From NCBI GenBank assembly GCA_040902845.1, contig JBBDWM010000022.1, forward strand, positions 43,497-107,496: a stretch of 64,000 nucleotides of DNA, written 5' to 3'. Position 1 is the stretch's first letter, and each line of letters begins with the position of its first letter. Source of the DNA: JALYNX01 sp040902845 (GTDB lineage Bacteria > Actinomycetota > Acidimicrobiia > Spongiisociales > ZC4RG35). The notes below the pieces were generated by a model that saw only the letters and a program-made list of their open reading frames with translations, was not told where the DNA came from and made no database searches. Below are positions 17,656 through 25,751 of this stretch, in pieces. A program made the translations under genes and the position numbers.

Positions 17656-18365
17656 TTCTTCAGGACCAGGCGGATCAACCAGTAGGTCGCCTCATACATC
17701 ACATAGAGCGGCACCGATAACACGATCAGGGTGAAGGCGTCGCCACTGGGGGTGATCAGCGCCGCGGCGATCACGATTATCAGGATCGCCCAGCGTCGGC
17801 CCCGGGCCAGTTGAGCCGGGGTGACCACTTCGGCGGCCGCGGCAGCGAACAGGAACACCGGATAGAGGAACGCCAGCCCGAATGCGGCCAGATAGCGGAG
17901 GACGAACGAGTAGTAGGAGCCGATCCGGAGGTCATTGGTGACATCGGTGAAGATGTTGAGCAGAAACTTCAACCCTCGGGGCAGTGTCCAGTAGCCGAAC
18001 AGGACACCACCGACGAATAGGACGACCAGGGCGCTGACGACCGGGAACGCCCAATTTCGCTCGCGCTTGGTCAGGGCGGGGTTAATGAACGCCCAGATCT
18101 GATAGAGGATCACGGGGCTGGCCAGCACCACGCCACCAAAGAGCGCAATACGCATCAACACCCCGAACTCCTCGGCCGGCTCGAAGGCCTGGAAAGCGGA
18201 GTAGGGAGCGGCCGTGTTGAAGGGCCCTTCAAGGATTGTGCGCAGCTGATCGGCGAACACGAAGGCAACAACTCCACCGACCGCAATTGCGATGAAGATC
18301 CTGAAGATTCGCCACCGGAGTTCTTCGAGATGGGCCAGGATGGACTGCGGCTGGTCGCCGCTCAC
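17652..18365 (-). CDS. tatC: Twin-arginine translocase subunit TatC
   Basis: Six-helix receptor for twin-arginine signal peptides. Start set at GTG 18365 (VSGDQPQSILAHLEELRWR), overlapping the tatA/B stop as GTGA and giving 237 aa. A longer frame to 18461 lies across tatA/B and is rejected. The diagnostic N-terminal LAHLEELRWRIF, the ASPVILYQIWAFINPAL stretch and ALITPSGDAFTLIVLSVPLY are all present. Confidence 0.96.
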   Translation of the reverse strand: MSGDQPQSILAHLEELRWRIFRIFIAIAVGGVVAFVFADQLRTILEGPFNTAAPYSAFQAFEPAEEFGVLMRIALFGGVVLASPVILYQIWAFINPALTKRERNWAFPVVSALVVLFVGGVLFGYWTLPRGLKFLLNIFTDVTNDLRIGSYYSFVLRYLAAFGLAFLYPVFLFAAAAAEVVTPAQLARGRRWAILIIVIAAALITPSGDAFTLIVLSVPLYVMYEATYWLIRLVLKK

Positions 18366-18745
18366 GCTCCGCCCTCTTCCTCGGCCGGCTTGTTCATCTC
18401 CTCGAAGTCCGCCATGGCGTCTTCGGGAGTCGGCCCTGAAACGGGTTTGGGACCTGTCCACTCCGCCGGGCCGGTCGCGTCGCTGATATCCCGCTTGATG
18501 TCGTCGAGTGGTTGCTTGAGATCCTGGAGCGGCTTCTTCAGCTCGTCTCCGGTCTTTTTCAGCTCCTCGCCCACGTCCTTGAGGTCGGCCACCTCGTTTT
18601 CGAGCCCCCGCCGGATGTCACGTGCCGCCGACCGCAACTCCGCAGTCCATCTCCCCAGTTTCTGAGCCACCTCGGGTAGGCGCTTGGGCCCAAGGACGAT
18701 GAGGGCCAGAAGGAGGATGATGATGATCTCGCCGCCCTGGAGCAT
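18362..18745 (-). CDS. Twin-arginine translocase subunit TatA/TatB
   Basis: 127 aa: one N-terminal transmembrane helix (MLQGGEIIIILLLALIVLGP), the hinge GPKRLPEVAQKLG, then a long amphipathic helix with Lys/Glu repeats. A Glu at position 6 and the GPKRLP hinge are closer to TatB than to short TatA, as is the length. A second TatA-type gene is not in the window, so it may act as a bifunctional TatA/B or have a partner elsewhere. It is directly upstream of tatC. Confidence 0.88.
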   Translation of the reverse strand: MLQGGEIIIILLLALIVLGPKRLPEVAQKLGRWTAELRSAARDIRRGLENEVADLKDVGEELKKTGDELKKPLQDLKQPLDDIKRDISDATGPAEWTGPKPVSGPTPEDAMADFEEMNKPAEEEGGA

Positions 18746-18783
18746 GGCCAGGATGCTAAAGCGTCTGAGGTCCGAACAATCAG

Positions 18784-18813
18784 AAGGTGGCGATTCTTAC
18801 GAATCGCCACCTT
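18784..18813 (-). terminator. Perfect 13-bp stem-loop, probable terminator
   Basis: AAGGTGGCGATTC (18784-18796), a 4-nt loop, then its exact complement at 18801-18813. It lies 57 bp after the zinc-ribbon stop (18871) and 38 bp before the tatA/B start (18745). On the minus strand it is followed by a weak T-rich CTGATTGTT. It probably separates the pafA-pafC-zinc-ribbon transcript from the tat unit. Confidence 0.7.
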
Positions 18814-18870
18814 CCCGGACGAGGAGCACCCTGCCCAAGGGGTGCCCGTCGAGATGTGTATCGGTGCGCT

Positions 18871-19161
18871 TCAGCCGGCCAGAAGGCGGAACGGATCCGG
18901 TTCTGCCTCGAGGGCAGCTGCGAACGCTTCGATCTCCCGCTCGGTGATCGGATCAGGATTGAGGACCTCGAACGTCACCCCAGTCGCCAGCAGAACGCTC
19001 ACAACTCTCGAGTTCGCAGGACGCCGTTGCTGCACGGTGCATGTTGGGCACTTGAAGCGGTAGTCGCCTTCTCGGCCCCCTGGACGCAATTCCAGCGCCA
19101 CATCGTCGGGGGTGAGGTGGATGTCACCACATCTTGCGCACGTTGTCTTTATGGTCGTCAT
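18871..19161 (-). CDS. Zinc-ribbon hypothetical protein
   Basis: 96 aa from the ATG at 19161 (MTTIKTTCARCGDIHLT), with GGAGAACAGGG upstream. It has two CxxC knuckles, CARC and CPTC, about 38 residues apart, and an acidic helical C-terminus (EREIEAFAAALEAEPDPF). I do not recognise a named family. It sits between pafC and the tat genes, but hairpins on both sides suggest an independent unit. Confidence 0.7.
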   Translation of the reverse strand: MTTIKTTCARCGDIHLTPDDVALELRPGGREGDYRFKCPTCTVQQRRPANSRVVSVLLATGVTFEVLNPDPITEREIEAFAAALEAEPDPFRLLAG

Positions 19162-19234
19162 CCCTGTTCTCCGGTCTCCCATATCTGATTGGGTGATCGG
19201 CAGTTCTGACGAGATTCTGTAGCTCTGATCGGTA

Positions 19235-19246
19235 GGTCGATCGACC
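19235..19246 (-). terminator. Palindrome just after pafC, possible terminator
   Basis: GGTCGATCGACC, a perfect 12-bp palindrome, flanked by partly complementary ATCGGTA / CTATCGGT. It begins 2 bp beyond the pafC stop. There is no clear T-tract, so terminator is a guess; it could equally be an operator for the zinc-ribbon gene. Confidence 0.35.
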
Positions 19247-19247
19247 C

Positions 19248-20177
19248 CTATCGGTATATGGCCAACAGTCTTTTACCGATTTCGGCCACGGTTGCCCGGA
19301 CTTCGTCGCCCGATATGAATCGAGCCGCCGACCCGAGCCGAAGCAGCAGACGGGACGGGATCTGGGCGTCCGGCGAGGAGAAGCTGATGACGGTCTCCTT
19401 CTTGGATTCACGAATGACCTCGACCGGGTAGTAATCGAGAACCCATCGCGCCGATGGGCTGAGGCCGAGCCGGCACACGATGTCATCGTCGGAGGGTGAA
19501 TAGCTCACCCCGGGCTCGGGAATCCCCTTGGGCCGCTCGAAGCGGGACTCGGTGACCTCCATCGACCGGATCCGATCCACCCGAAACACCCGCTCCCCCT
19601 CCACCATTCGGCAATAGGCCTGGACATACCAGTTGCCAAGGGTGGCGAACACCGCCCAGGGCTCGATCACCCTGACTGTTTCCTCCTCGCGGCTCAGGGA
19701 TCGATAGGTGATGTGCACTGCCAGTTGTTGTCTGGCCGCCTCCCGCAACTGGCCAACGCTGGCCATTTCACCTGCAACCTCCACCGAAATGGCTCCTTCG
19801 GCATCGGGGAGCACCACCTTGGTCAATTTGTCCACTGCGCCGGCCAGGGTCGGATTTGCCTGCCCGGAGCCGATGATCGCCATCCCTGCCGCCAGGAGCC
19901 CCAAAGCCTCGGTCGAGGTGAGCCGCGGCGCCCGGGCGAAATAGTCCGCCGCGTCGATGATCACCTCGCTCTCATCGATATAGGCCTCCATCAGATCGCC
20001 CGGCCCGTATCCGGGCAGGCCACACACGAACAGGGTGTTGAGGTCTTTGCTCAGGTCCGCCTCGGTGTAGCCGAATCGGTCGAGGATCTCGTCGACGTCA
20101 ACGCTGTCCTTGGAGAGGACGTAGGGGATCAGCGCCAGGATCCGCGCCAGTCGAGAAACCGTCCGTGGACTGGTCAT
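19248..20177 (-). CDS. pafC: WYL-domain transcriptional regulator PafC
   Basis: 309 aa from the ATG at 20177, which overlaps the pafB stop as ATGA. An N-terminal winged helix (TVSRLARILALIPYVL; FGYTEADLSKDLNTLFVCG) is followed by a WYL domain (HITYRSLSREEETVRVIEPW...LGNWYVQAYC) and a C-terminal extension. With PafB it forms the PafBC activator of the RecA-independent DNA damage response in mycobacteria. The longer ORF N-terminus overlaps pafB and is rejected. Confidence 0.93.
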   Translation of the reverse strand: MTSPRTVSRLARILALIPYVLSKDSVDVDEILDRFGYTEADLSKDLNTLFVCGLPGYGPGDLMEAYIDESEVIIDAADYFARAPRLTSTEALGLLAAGMAIIGSGQANPTLAGAVDKLTKVVLPDAEGAISVEVAGEMASVGQLREAARQQLAVHITYRSLSREEETVRVIEPWAVFATLGNWYVQAYCRMVEGERVFRVDRIRSMEVTESRFERPKGIPEPGVSYSPSDDDIVCRLGLSPSARWVLDYYPVEVIRESKKETVISFSSPDAQIPSRLLLRLGSAARFISGDEVRATVAEIGKRLLAIYR

Positions 20178-21097
20178 TTCACGCCCGCCACCGCGGCCTG
20201 CACCCGAGCCCGGATCTCGGTTCGCATCTCGTCGGGTGAGAGCACCTCTGCTGATGCCCCGAAACTGAGGATCCATCCCACAAACGCGTCGGCATTCGAC
20301 ACCGGCAATTCCACTTCGAGTGCCTTCCCGTCAGCGGCGGCGACGCCCAGGGTTCGGGCCGCCCACCAGGCCACCTCGGGATCGAAACGCACCTTGGCGA
20401 CCAGCTTCGGTTCGGAGCCGAGATCCCAGGGCTGGGAAATCATTGTGGCCCTGATGTCGAAGCCGGCCGGTCGAGCGAAAGCACCGGCCTCGTCGCCAAC
20501 TTCGAGGGCGTCCATTCGATCGATGCGAAAGACCCGTGGCCCATCTGGCCCGTCTCCGGCCAGATACCAGTGGCCGCGGCGATGGGCCAGCCCGTAGGGC
20601 TTGAAACTGCGATCTTCGTCTTTGTAACGGAAACGGATTTGTCGCCGCTCGGTCACGGCCCGAAAGAGGTCGCCCAGGATCTCGGACTCGGCGCCGAGGT
20701 CGGCACCAAGGGGCTCAAGGCCCACTCCACGTTCGACACCACCCAGTTTGTTCAGACCTTCCAGCCCGGCATTGCCCCCACCGAGACGGACCATCCGCGC
20801 CGCCACCGACAGAGCGAACCGCTCCTCCTCGGTGAGCCCGGGATCGGGTAGCGCGTATTTCTCGGGGTCCACCCGGTAACCGAAGTCGACCTCGAAACCG
20901 TCGAGGGCCTGCCGCTCCAAGGGGATCCCCAGCCGGCGCAGGACTTCCTTGTCCCGCTCGAACATGCGGTGGAACGCATCGTCGGTCTGATCCCCGTAAC
21001 CGGCGACGGTGAACCGGACGTTGTCGGCGGTAACCGGGACCGGCGACTCGAGGAGATAGATCAGAAGATTGATCACCCGCTCGATGACGTTCTGCAT
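20174..21097 (-). CDS. pafB: WYL-domain transcriptional regulator PafB
   Basis: 307 aa from the ATG at 21097 (MQNVIERVINLLIYLLES). The helix-turn-helix and WYL domain are visible (RRQIRFRYKDEDRSFKPYGLAHRRGHWYLAG, with the FRIDRM motif after it). A possible start at 21160 would place codons inside the hairpin repeat at 21128-21178, so the later ATG is preferred. It lies after pafA as in mycobacteria. Confidence 0.93.
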   Translation of the reverse strand: MQNVIERVINLLIYLLESPVPVTADNVRFTVAGYGDQTDDAFHRMFERDKEVLRRLGIPLERQALDGFEVDFGYRVDPEKYALPDPGLTEEERFALSVAARMVRLGGGNAGLEGLNKLGGVERGVGLEPLGADLGAESEILGDLFRAVTERRQIRFRYKDEDRSFKPYGLAHRRGHWYLAGDGPDGPRVFRIDRMDALEVGDEAGAFARPAGFDIRATMISQPWDLGSEPKLVAKVRFDPEVAWWAARTLGVAAADGKALEVELPVSNADAFVGWILSFGASAEVLSPDEMRTEIRARVQAAVAGVK

Positions 21098-21127
21098 GCT
21101 GTGAAGGTATCTCGTTTCTTGCCCCCG

Positions 21128-21178
21128 CGTAATTGGGAGCCACAGGTCCGCATGTGACACCTGAGCGTCCCAATTACG
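21128..21178. repeat. 51-bp imperfect palindrome, copy A
   Basis: Outer arms CGTAATTGGGA and its complement TCCCAATTACG, with an inner CAGGTCC / GACACCTG pair. It lies between pafA and pafB, 46 bp after the pafA stop in the transcribed direction. A close relative is at 45165-45213, sharing both arms and both inner blocks. On the RNA it would fold into a two-tier hairpin. It may moderate read-through or stabilise the upstream message. Confidence 0.85.
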
Positions 21179-21223
21179 GGGGAGGAAATGGGAGGGGGGG
21201 CTCTTCCCACGCCGCCGAGCCGG

Positions 21224-22579
21224 CTACAGGCTTTCGATCAGTTTCTCTACTCGTTCGTCGTAGGCCTTGAAGGGGTCCTTGCACATGACGGTTCGTTGTG
21301 CCTGGTCGTTGAGTTTGAGATGGACCCAGTCGACGGTGAAGTCCCGCTTCTGGGCTTTGGCGGCCTTGATGAACGCACCACGGAGTCGGGCCCTGGTGGT
21401 CTGCGGGGGAAGTCGAACCGCGGTGGCGACCTGTTCGTCGGTGACCACCCGGTCCACCATCCCCTTGGCCTCCAACAGGTAGTAGAGGCCCCGGTTGCGA
21501 TCCACGTCGTGATAGCTGAGATCCATCATCGACATCCTCGGATCAGACATGGTCAATCCCCGTCGATCGGCATAACGCTCCATCAGCCGGCTCTTGATGA
21601 CCCAGTCCACCTCGCGGTCGAGGGTCATCGGGTCCTTCTCCAGCCCGGTCAACACGTGCTCCCAGCGGTCGATCGCAAGCTGGACCTGTGGCGGGAACCC
21701 GGGGCTCCGCGCAAAGCGCATTGCACGGTCGAGGTACTCCCATTGGATGTCGAGGGCCGACAATTCGCGGCCGTTGGCGAGACGGATCTTGCGCCGACAA
21801 GTGGTGTCGTGAGCCACTTCCCGGATGGCGCGGATCGGGTTCTCCAGGGTGAGGTCGCGGAACACCACGTCCCTCTCGATCATCTGGAGTAGGGCGACCA
21901 TGGTCCCGACCTTGACGTAGGTGGCGTACTCGGACATGTTGGAGTCCCCGGCAATGACGTGTAGACGGCGATAGCGCTCCGCATCGGCATGGGGCTCGTC
22001 CCGGGTGTTGATGATCGGCCGGGATCGGGTTGTCGCCGAGGAGACCCCCTCCCAGATGTGATCGGCGCGCTGGGATATCGAAAACGTGGTCCCGCGGGGG
22101 GTCTGGGTCAGCTTGCCGGCGCCGAGGAAGATCTGGCGGGTGACCAGGAACGGGATGAGAACATCGACGGTGCGGTGAAAATCCTTGTGCCGGCTGACCA
22201 GATAGTTCTCATGACATCCGTAGGAGTTGCCGGCACTGTCGGTGTTGTTCTTGAAGACGAAGATCTGACCGCGGATCCCCTCCTCCTCGAGACGTTCCTC
22301 CGCCCCCCGGACCAGACCTTCGAGGATCCGCTCCCCCGCCTTGTCGTGGGCAACGACATCCTCGAGGGTGTCGCACTCGGGGGTGGCGAACTCGGGATGC
22401 GATCCCACGTCGAGGTAAAGCCGGGCGCCGTTCTCCAAGAAGACGTTCGACGAACGACCCCATGACACGACACGTCGGAAGAGATATCGGGCAACCTCGT
22501 CGGGACTCAGTCTTCTCTGGCCCCGAAGGGTGCAGGTGACCCCGTACTCGTTCTCCAGCCCGAAGATTCGTCGATCCAC
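21224..22579 (-). CDS. pafA: Pup--protein ligase PafA
   Basis: 451 aa, standard length. It ligates Pup, through its C-terminal glutamate, to substrate lysines using ATP. It begins RRIFGLENEYGVTC, where the Glu pair coordinates Mg; VFKNNTDSAGNSYGCHENYL, FSISQRADHIWEGV and INTRDEPHADAERYRRLHVI are core glutamine-synthetase-fold motifs. Start GTG at 22579. It is followed by the hairpin repeat and pafBC. Dop, a paralogue, is encoded 1.7 kb upstream. Confidence 0.97.
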   Translation of the reverse strand: MDRRIFGLENEYGVTCTLRGQRRLSPDEVARYLFRRVVSWGRSSNVFLENGARLYLDVGSHPEFATPECDTLEDVVAHDKAGERILEGLVRGAEERLEEEGIRGQIFVFKNNTDSAGNSYGCHENYLVSRHKDFHRTVDVLIPFLVTRQIFLGAGKLTQTPRGTTFSISQRADHIWEGVSSATTRSRPIINTRDEPHADAERYRRLHVIAGDSNMSEYATYVKVGTMVALLQMIERDVVFRDLTLENPIRAIREVAHDTTCRRKIRLANGRELSALDIQWEYLDRAMRFARSPGFPPQVQLAIDRWEHVLTGLEKDPMTLDREVDWVIKSRLMERYADRRGLTMSDPRMSMMDLSYHDVDRNRGLYYLLEAKGMVDRVVTDEQVATAVRLPPQTTRARLRGAFIKAAKAQKRDFTVDWVHLKLNDQAQRTVMCKDPFKAYDERVEKLIESL

Positions 22580-22622
22580 AAGAGCAGGCTAAACCGGACC
22601 GGCCGGTGTAACGCGATGAATC

Positions 22623-23291
22623 TCAGGTGGCGGTCAGCTCGGATGGGTCCAGCCTGCGAAACGTCCTTGGTCCCTTGGAGGCGTCGAGCACGCCCGCCTC
22701 CCAACCTTCGCTCTCTCTGCCTTCGGCCCGCCGAAACACCTCGGCACCAACTTCCAATGCCTCGGTAAGGGTCAGACCCTCCTTCCAGAGCTCGCCGAGA
22801 GCCGCCGTGAGCTGGTCGGCCTTGCCCCCGATAGCCACGAAGTTCCTCTCATCGAACAAGGTGCCGTCGTAGGTGATCCGGAAGAGACGATGCTCCGAAC
22901 CGTCCTCGCTGACCTCGGCGATGAGGACTTCGACCTCGAACGGCTTCGGATCGCGGATGAAGATGACACCCAACGTCTGGGAGAAGGCCGTGGCGAGCCC
23001 CATCGCCGTCACGTCGTCCCGGGAATAGAGATACCCCATCAGATCGGCCTGTCTGATCCCGGCCTTGCGCAGGGTCTCGAACTCGTTGTATCTGCCGACC
23101 CCGGCGAAGGCAATCCGGTCGTAGACCTCACTGATCTTGTGCAGGGCAGTCGACGGGTTCTCCGCAAGGAGAAGCACCCCATCGGCGTAGTCGAGGCCAA
23201 GGATCGACCGGCCCCTGGCTATCCCCTTGCGGGCAAACTCGGCCTTGTCCCGAACCAGTTGCTCGGGAGCTACGTAGAGGGGGAACGTCAC
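22623..23291 (-). CDS. prcA: 20S proteasome alpha subunit
   Basis: A 222-aa non-catalytic outer-ring subunit. It begins PLYVAPEQLVRDKAEFARKG (gate and H0 helix), then GRSILGLDYADGVLLLAEN and KISEVYDRIAFAGVGRYNEF, typical of actinobacterial PrcA. GTG at 23291 overlaps the prcB stop as GTGA, keeping the rings stoichiometric. The C-terminus is shorter than in Mycobacterium. Confidence 0.97.
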   Translation of the reverse strand: MTFPLYVAPEQLVRDKAEFARKGIARGRSILGLDYADGVLLLAENPSTALHKISEVYDRIAFAGVGRYNEFETLRKAGIRQADLMGYLYSRDDVTAMGLATAFSQTLGVIFIRDPKPFEVEVLIAEVSEDGSEHRLFRITYDGTLFDERNFVAIGGKADQLTAALGELWKEGLTLTEALEVGAEVFRRAEGRESEGWEAGVLDASKGPRTFRRLDPSELTAT

Positions 23292-24082
23292 TGGATCGAC
23301 TCCATGGCCTGCTCGGCCAGGGGGCCCACGATCTCGTCCCCAAACTCGAGAACCCCTTCACTGTCGATGCGAACCACATTCGGGAAAATACCCCGCAGTA
23401 GATCGGGCCCGCCGGTGGCGGTGTCCTCTTGGGATGCGGCCACCAGGGCCTTGACCGCCAGGTCGGCAGCCTCTTCTACGGTCAGATCCTCACGGTATGT
23501 GGTGCGGAGGAACGACTTGGCGAGACGAGCCCCCGACCCGGTGCTCCCGAAATCGGTCTCCTCATAGCGACCGCCCACCACGTCATAGCTGTAGAGCCGG
23601 CCCTTCTCCTCGCGCTCGTCGTAGCCGGCAAACAACGGGACCACCACCAGACCCTGGATGGCGAGCTGGAGCTGTCCCCGGACCAGGCGCGCCAGAAACG
23701 ACGCCTTCCCTTCCAGAGAGAGCCGGAGGCCTTCGATTTTCTCGTAGTGCTCGAGCTCGACCTGGAACAACTTGACCATCTCGATGGCAAGCCCGGCAGT
23801 ACCCGCGATGGCCACCGCCGAGTAGCGGTCGGTCGGGTAGACCTTTCGGATGCGACGGTGGGCGACCAGATTGCCCTCGGTGGCCCTGCGGTCACCGGCC
23901 ATCACCACCCCGTTGTCGTACCTCAAAGCGAGGACAGTGGTCCCCTCGGGGGCAGACAGAGCTTTGTCACCGGGTTGCGTCGTCCAGGTGGGTCGCGCCC
24001 CGAGAGAGTCGAGAAGGTCGGTGAAACTGGCCCCGGGCACGGGCACGTGCATGGGAAGCGGCCCCGACTGACGATCCGTCAC
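23288..24082 (-). CDS. prcB: 20S proteasome beta subunit (threonine protease)
   Basis: 264 aa. A propeptide of about 47 residues ends ALSAPEG, and the mature chain starts at Thr48 (TTVLALRYDNGVVMAGDRRA), the N-terminal nucleophile; Asp and Lys partners are in the following RYDN...GDRR and RRIRKVY segments. The start is GTG at 24082 overlapping the pup stop (GTGA); Met11 is an alternative. Active as a seven-membered inner ring. Confidence 0.97.
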   Translation of the reverse strand: MTDRQSGPLPMHVPVPGASFTDLLDSLGARPTWTTQPGDKALSAPEGTTVLALRYDNGVVMAGDRRATEGNLVAHRRIRKVYPTDRYSAVAIAGTAGLAIEMVKLFQVELEHYEKIEGLRLSLEGKASFLARLVRGQLQLAIQGLVVVPLFAGYDEREEKGRLYSYDVVGGRYEETDFGSTGSGARLAKSFLRTTYREDLTVEEAADLAVKALVAASQEDTATGGPDLLRGIFPNVVRIDSEGVLEFGDEIVGPLAEQAMESIQ

Positions 24083-24273
24083 TCGCCGCCCTTCTGGACA
24101 TAGTTCTTGACGAACTCCTCGGCGTTCTCTTCGAGCACCTCGTCGATTTCGTCGAGAAGGTCGTCGAGCGCTTCGAGATCGGCTTCCGTCTCGACCTTGC
24201 CGGACGTCTGCTCTTCTTCTTCGCCTTCGTCCCGACCCCGGCCCTTGGACTGTGACTTTTCCCGGTCAGACAT
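24079..24273 (-). CDS. pup: Prokaryotic ubiquitin-like protein Pup, ending Gly-Gly-Glu
   Basis: 64 aa from the ATG at 24273 (MSDREKSQSKGRG), the usual Pup length. An ATG at 24285 four codons earlier overlaps the dop stop, but AGGAGG would abut it with no spacing; from 24273 the spacing is 12 nt, which is long. Conserved C-terminal half: DDLLDEIDEVLEENAEEFVK then NYVQKGGE. The last codon is GAG (Glu), not CAG (Gln), so this Pup needs no deamidation before ligation. Confidence 0.96.
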   Translation of the reverse strand: MSDREKSQSKGRGRDEGEEEEQTSGKVETEADLEALDDLLDEIDEVLEENAEEFVKNYVQKGGE

Positions 24274-24281
24274 CTCTGGAA

Positions 24282-25751
24282 TCATCCTCCTAGGCGGCGT
24301 AGAAGATCGGCCGCATCTTCGGCTTCGTCGAGGATGGCACCGACCAATTCGGCGTCTCCCCGCAACGGTTCCATCATAGGAACCCGCTTGAGATGGGACT
24401 CACCGACGTCGAACACCAGCGAATCCCAGTTGGCCGCTACCAGGGCGCTGGAGAACTCGCTGACACAACGGCCCCGGAAGTAGGCACGGGTCCGGGTGGG
24501 GGGATTCACCCTGGCGGCGTCGATTTGGGTGTCATCGAACAGCCTCCGCATCGCACCCCGGGAGGCGAGACGGTTGTAGAGACCGCGCTCGGGGTCGACG
24601 TCGTGATATTGGAGGTCGAAGGCGCGCAGCTTGGCATTGGACCACTCGATCCCGTCTCGATTGACATAGCCCTCGAGGAGCCGCTTCTTGGCCACCCAGT
24701 CCAGGGTATCGGCGAGACTCATGACATCGTCGTTGAGGGCGTCGAGGACACGGCCCCACTCGGTGATGAGCATGTCCCACACCGGGTCGTCGAGCTCCTT
24801 CTCCACGTATTTGGAGAGCCATTCCAGGTATCTGCCCTGTAATTCCAGGGCCGTGGCGGTGCCGCCGCCGTCGAGTTCTAGCGGGCGACCCAGACCGGTG
24901 TCGTGACTCACCTTCCAACACGACTCAACCGGGTCGAAAAGCTCCAGCGGGTCGGGTAGGGCACCGTCTTCGAGGGCGGCGAGCATCAACGCCGTGGTGC
25001 CTAGCTTGAGGAAGTTCTGGATCTCGGAGAGGTTGGCGTCACCGATGATCACGTGGAGACGCCGGTACTTGGAGGGGTCACCGTGTGGCTCGTCGCGGGT
25101 GTTGATGATCGGGCGCTTCAAGGTCGTCTCCAGCCCGACCTTCTCCTCGAAGAAATCGGCCCGCTGGGTGACCTGGAAATCGACGGGAGGGCGATCGTTC
25201 TCCGAACCGACCTTTCCCGCCCCGGTGAAGATCTGACGGCTCACCAGAAAGGTGGTTGCGTAGCGAATCACCTCTCCGAACGGCGTCTCCCGGGACAGCA
25301 GGTAGTTCTCATGGGCGCCGTAGGAGTTCCCTTTGCCGTCGGAGTTGTTCTTATAGAGGGAGACCTTCTTGCCTGAAACCTCGGTGGCAGCTGCGGCAGC
25401 CGCCTGCATGACCCGCTCCCCCGCCTTGTCGTAGAGGGCAGCCTCGAGTGGGTCGTAGGACTCGGGTGAGGAGTACTCGGGATGGGCGTGATCCACATAG
25501 AGCCGGGCCCCGTTTGCCAGGACCGAGTTGACCACCGCGCCTTCGGGGTCCACCACCCCGAACGAATCGTGGCCGAAACCGCGTGCGTCCCGACCCGGTG
25601 ACTCTTCCTCGTAGGACCACTGGATCTTGACCCTCGACCCGGGATAGCTGTTGACGACGAGCGAGGATGCGACCGCGGGATTGAACCCGACGTCACCTCT
25701 GACCACGATGCCGTACTCGGTCTCCGTCCCGAGCACCTTGTGGATGGCCAT
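24282..25751 (-). CDS. dop: Deamidase/depupylase Dop
   Basis: 489 aa. PafA paralogue that removes Pup from substrates, and in species with Pup-GGQ also deamidates it. It begins KVLGTETEYGIVVRGD; the Dop-specific insertion follows the first strands (VKIQWSYEEESPGRDARGFG region); LYKNNSDGKGNSYGAHENYL and INTRDEPHGDPSKYRRLHVI mirror PafA. The ATG overlaps the mpa stop as TGATG. As Pup ends in Glu here, depupylation is the likely sole role. Confidence 0.96.
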   Translation of the reverse strand: MAIHKVLGTETEYGIVVRGDVGFNPAVASSLVVNSYPGSRVKIQWSYEEESPGRDARGFGHDSFGVVDPEGAVVNSVLANGARLYVDHAHPEYSSPESYDPLEAALYDKAGERVMQAAAAAATEVSGKKVSLYKNNSDGKGNSYGAHENYLLSRETPFGEVIRYATTFLVSRQIFTGAGKVGSENDRPPVDFQVTQRADFFEEKVGLETTLKRPIINTRDEPHGDPSKYRRLHVIIGDANLSEIQNFLKLGTTALMLAALEDGALPDPLELFDPVESCWKVSHDTGLGRPLELDGGGTATALELQGRYLEWLSKYVEKELDDPVWDMLITEWGRVLDALNDDVMSLADTLDWVAKKRLLEGYVNRDGIEWSNAKLRAFDLQYHDVDPERGLYNRLASRGAMRRLFDDTQIDAARVNPPTRTRAYFRGRCVSEFSSALVAANWDSLVFDVGESHLKRVPMMEPLRGDAELVGAILDEAEDAADLLRRLGG

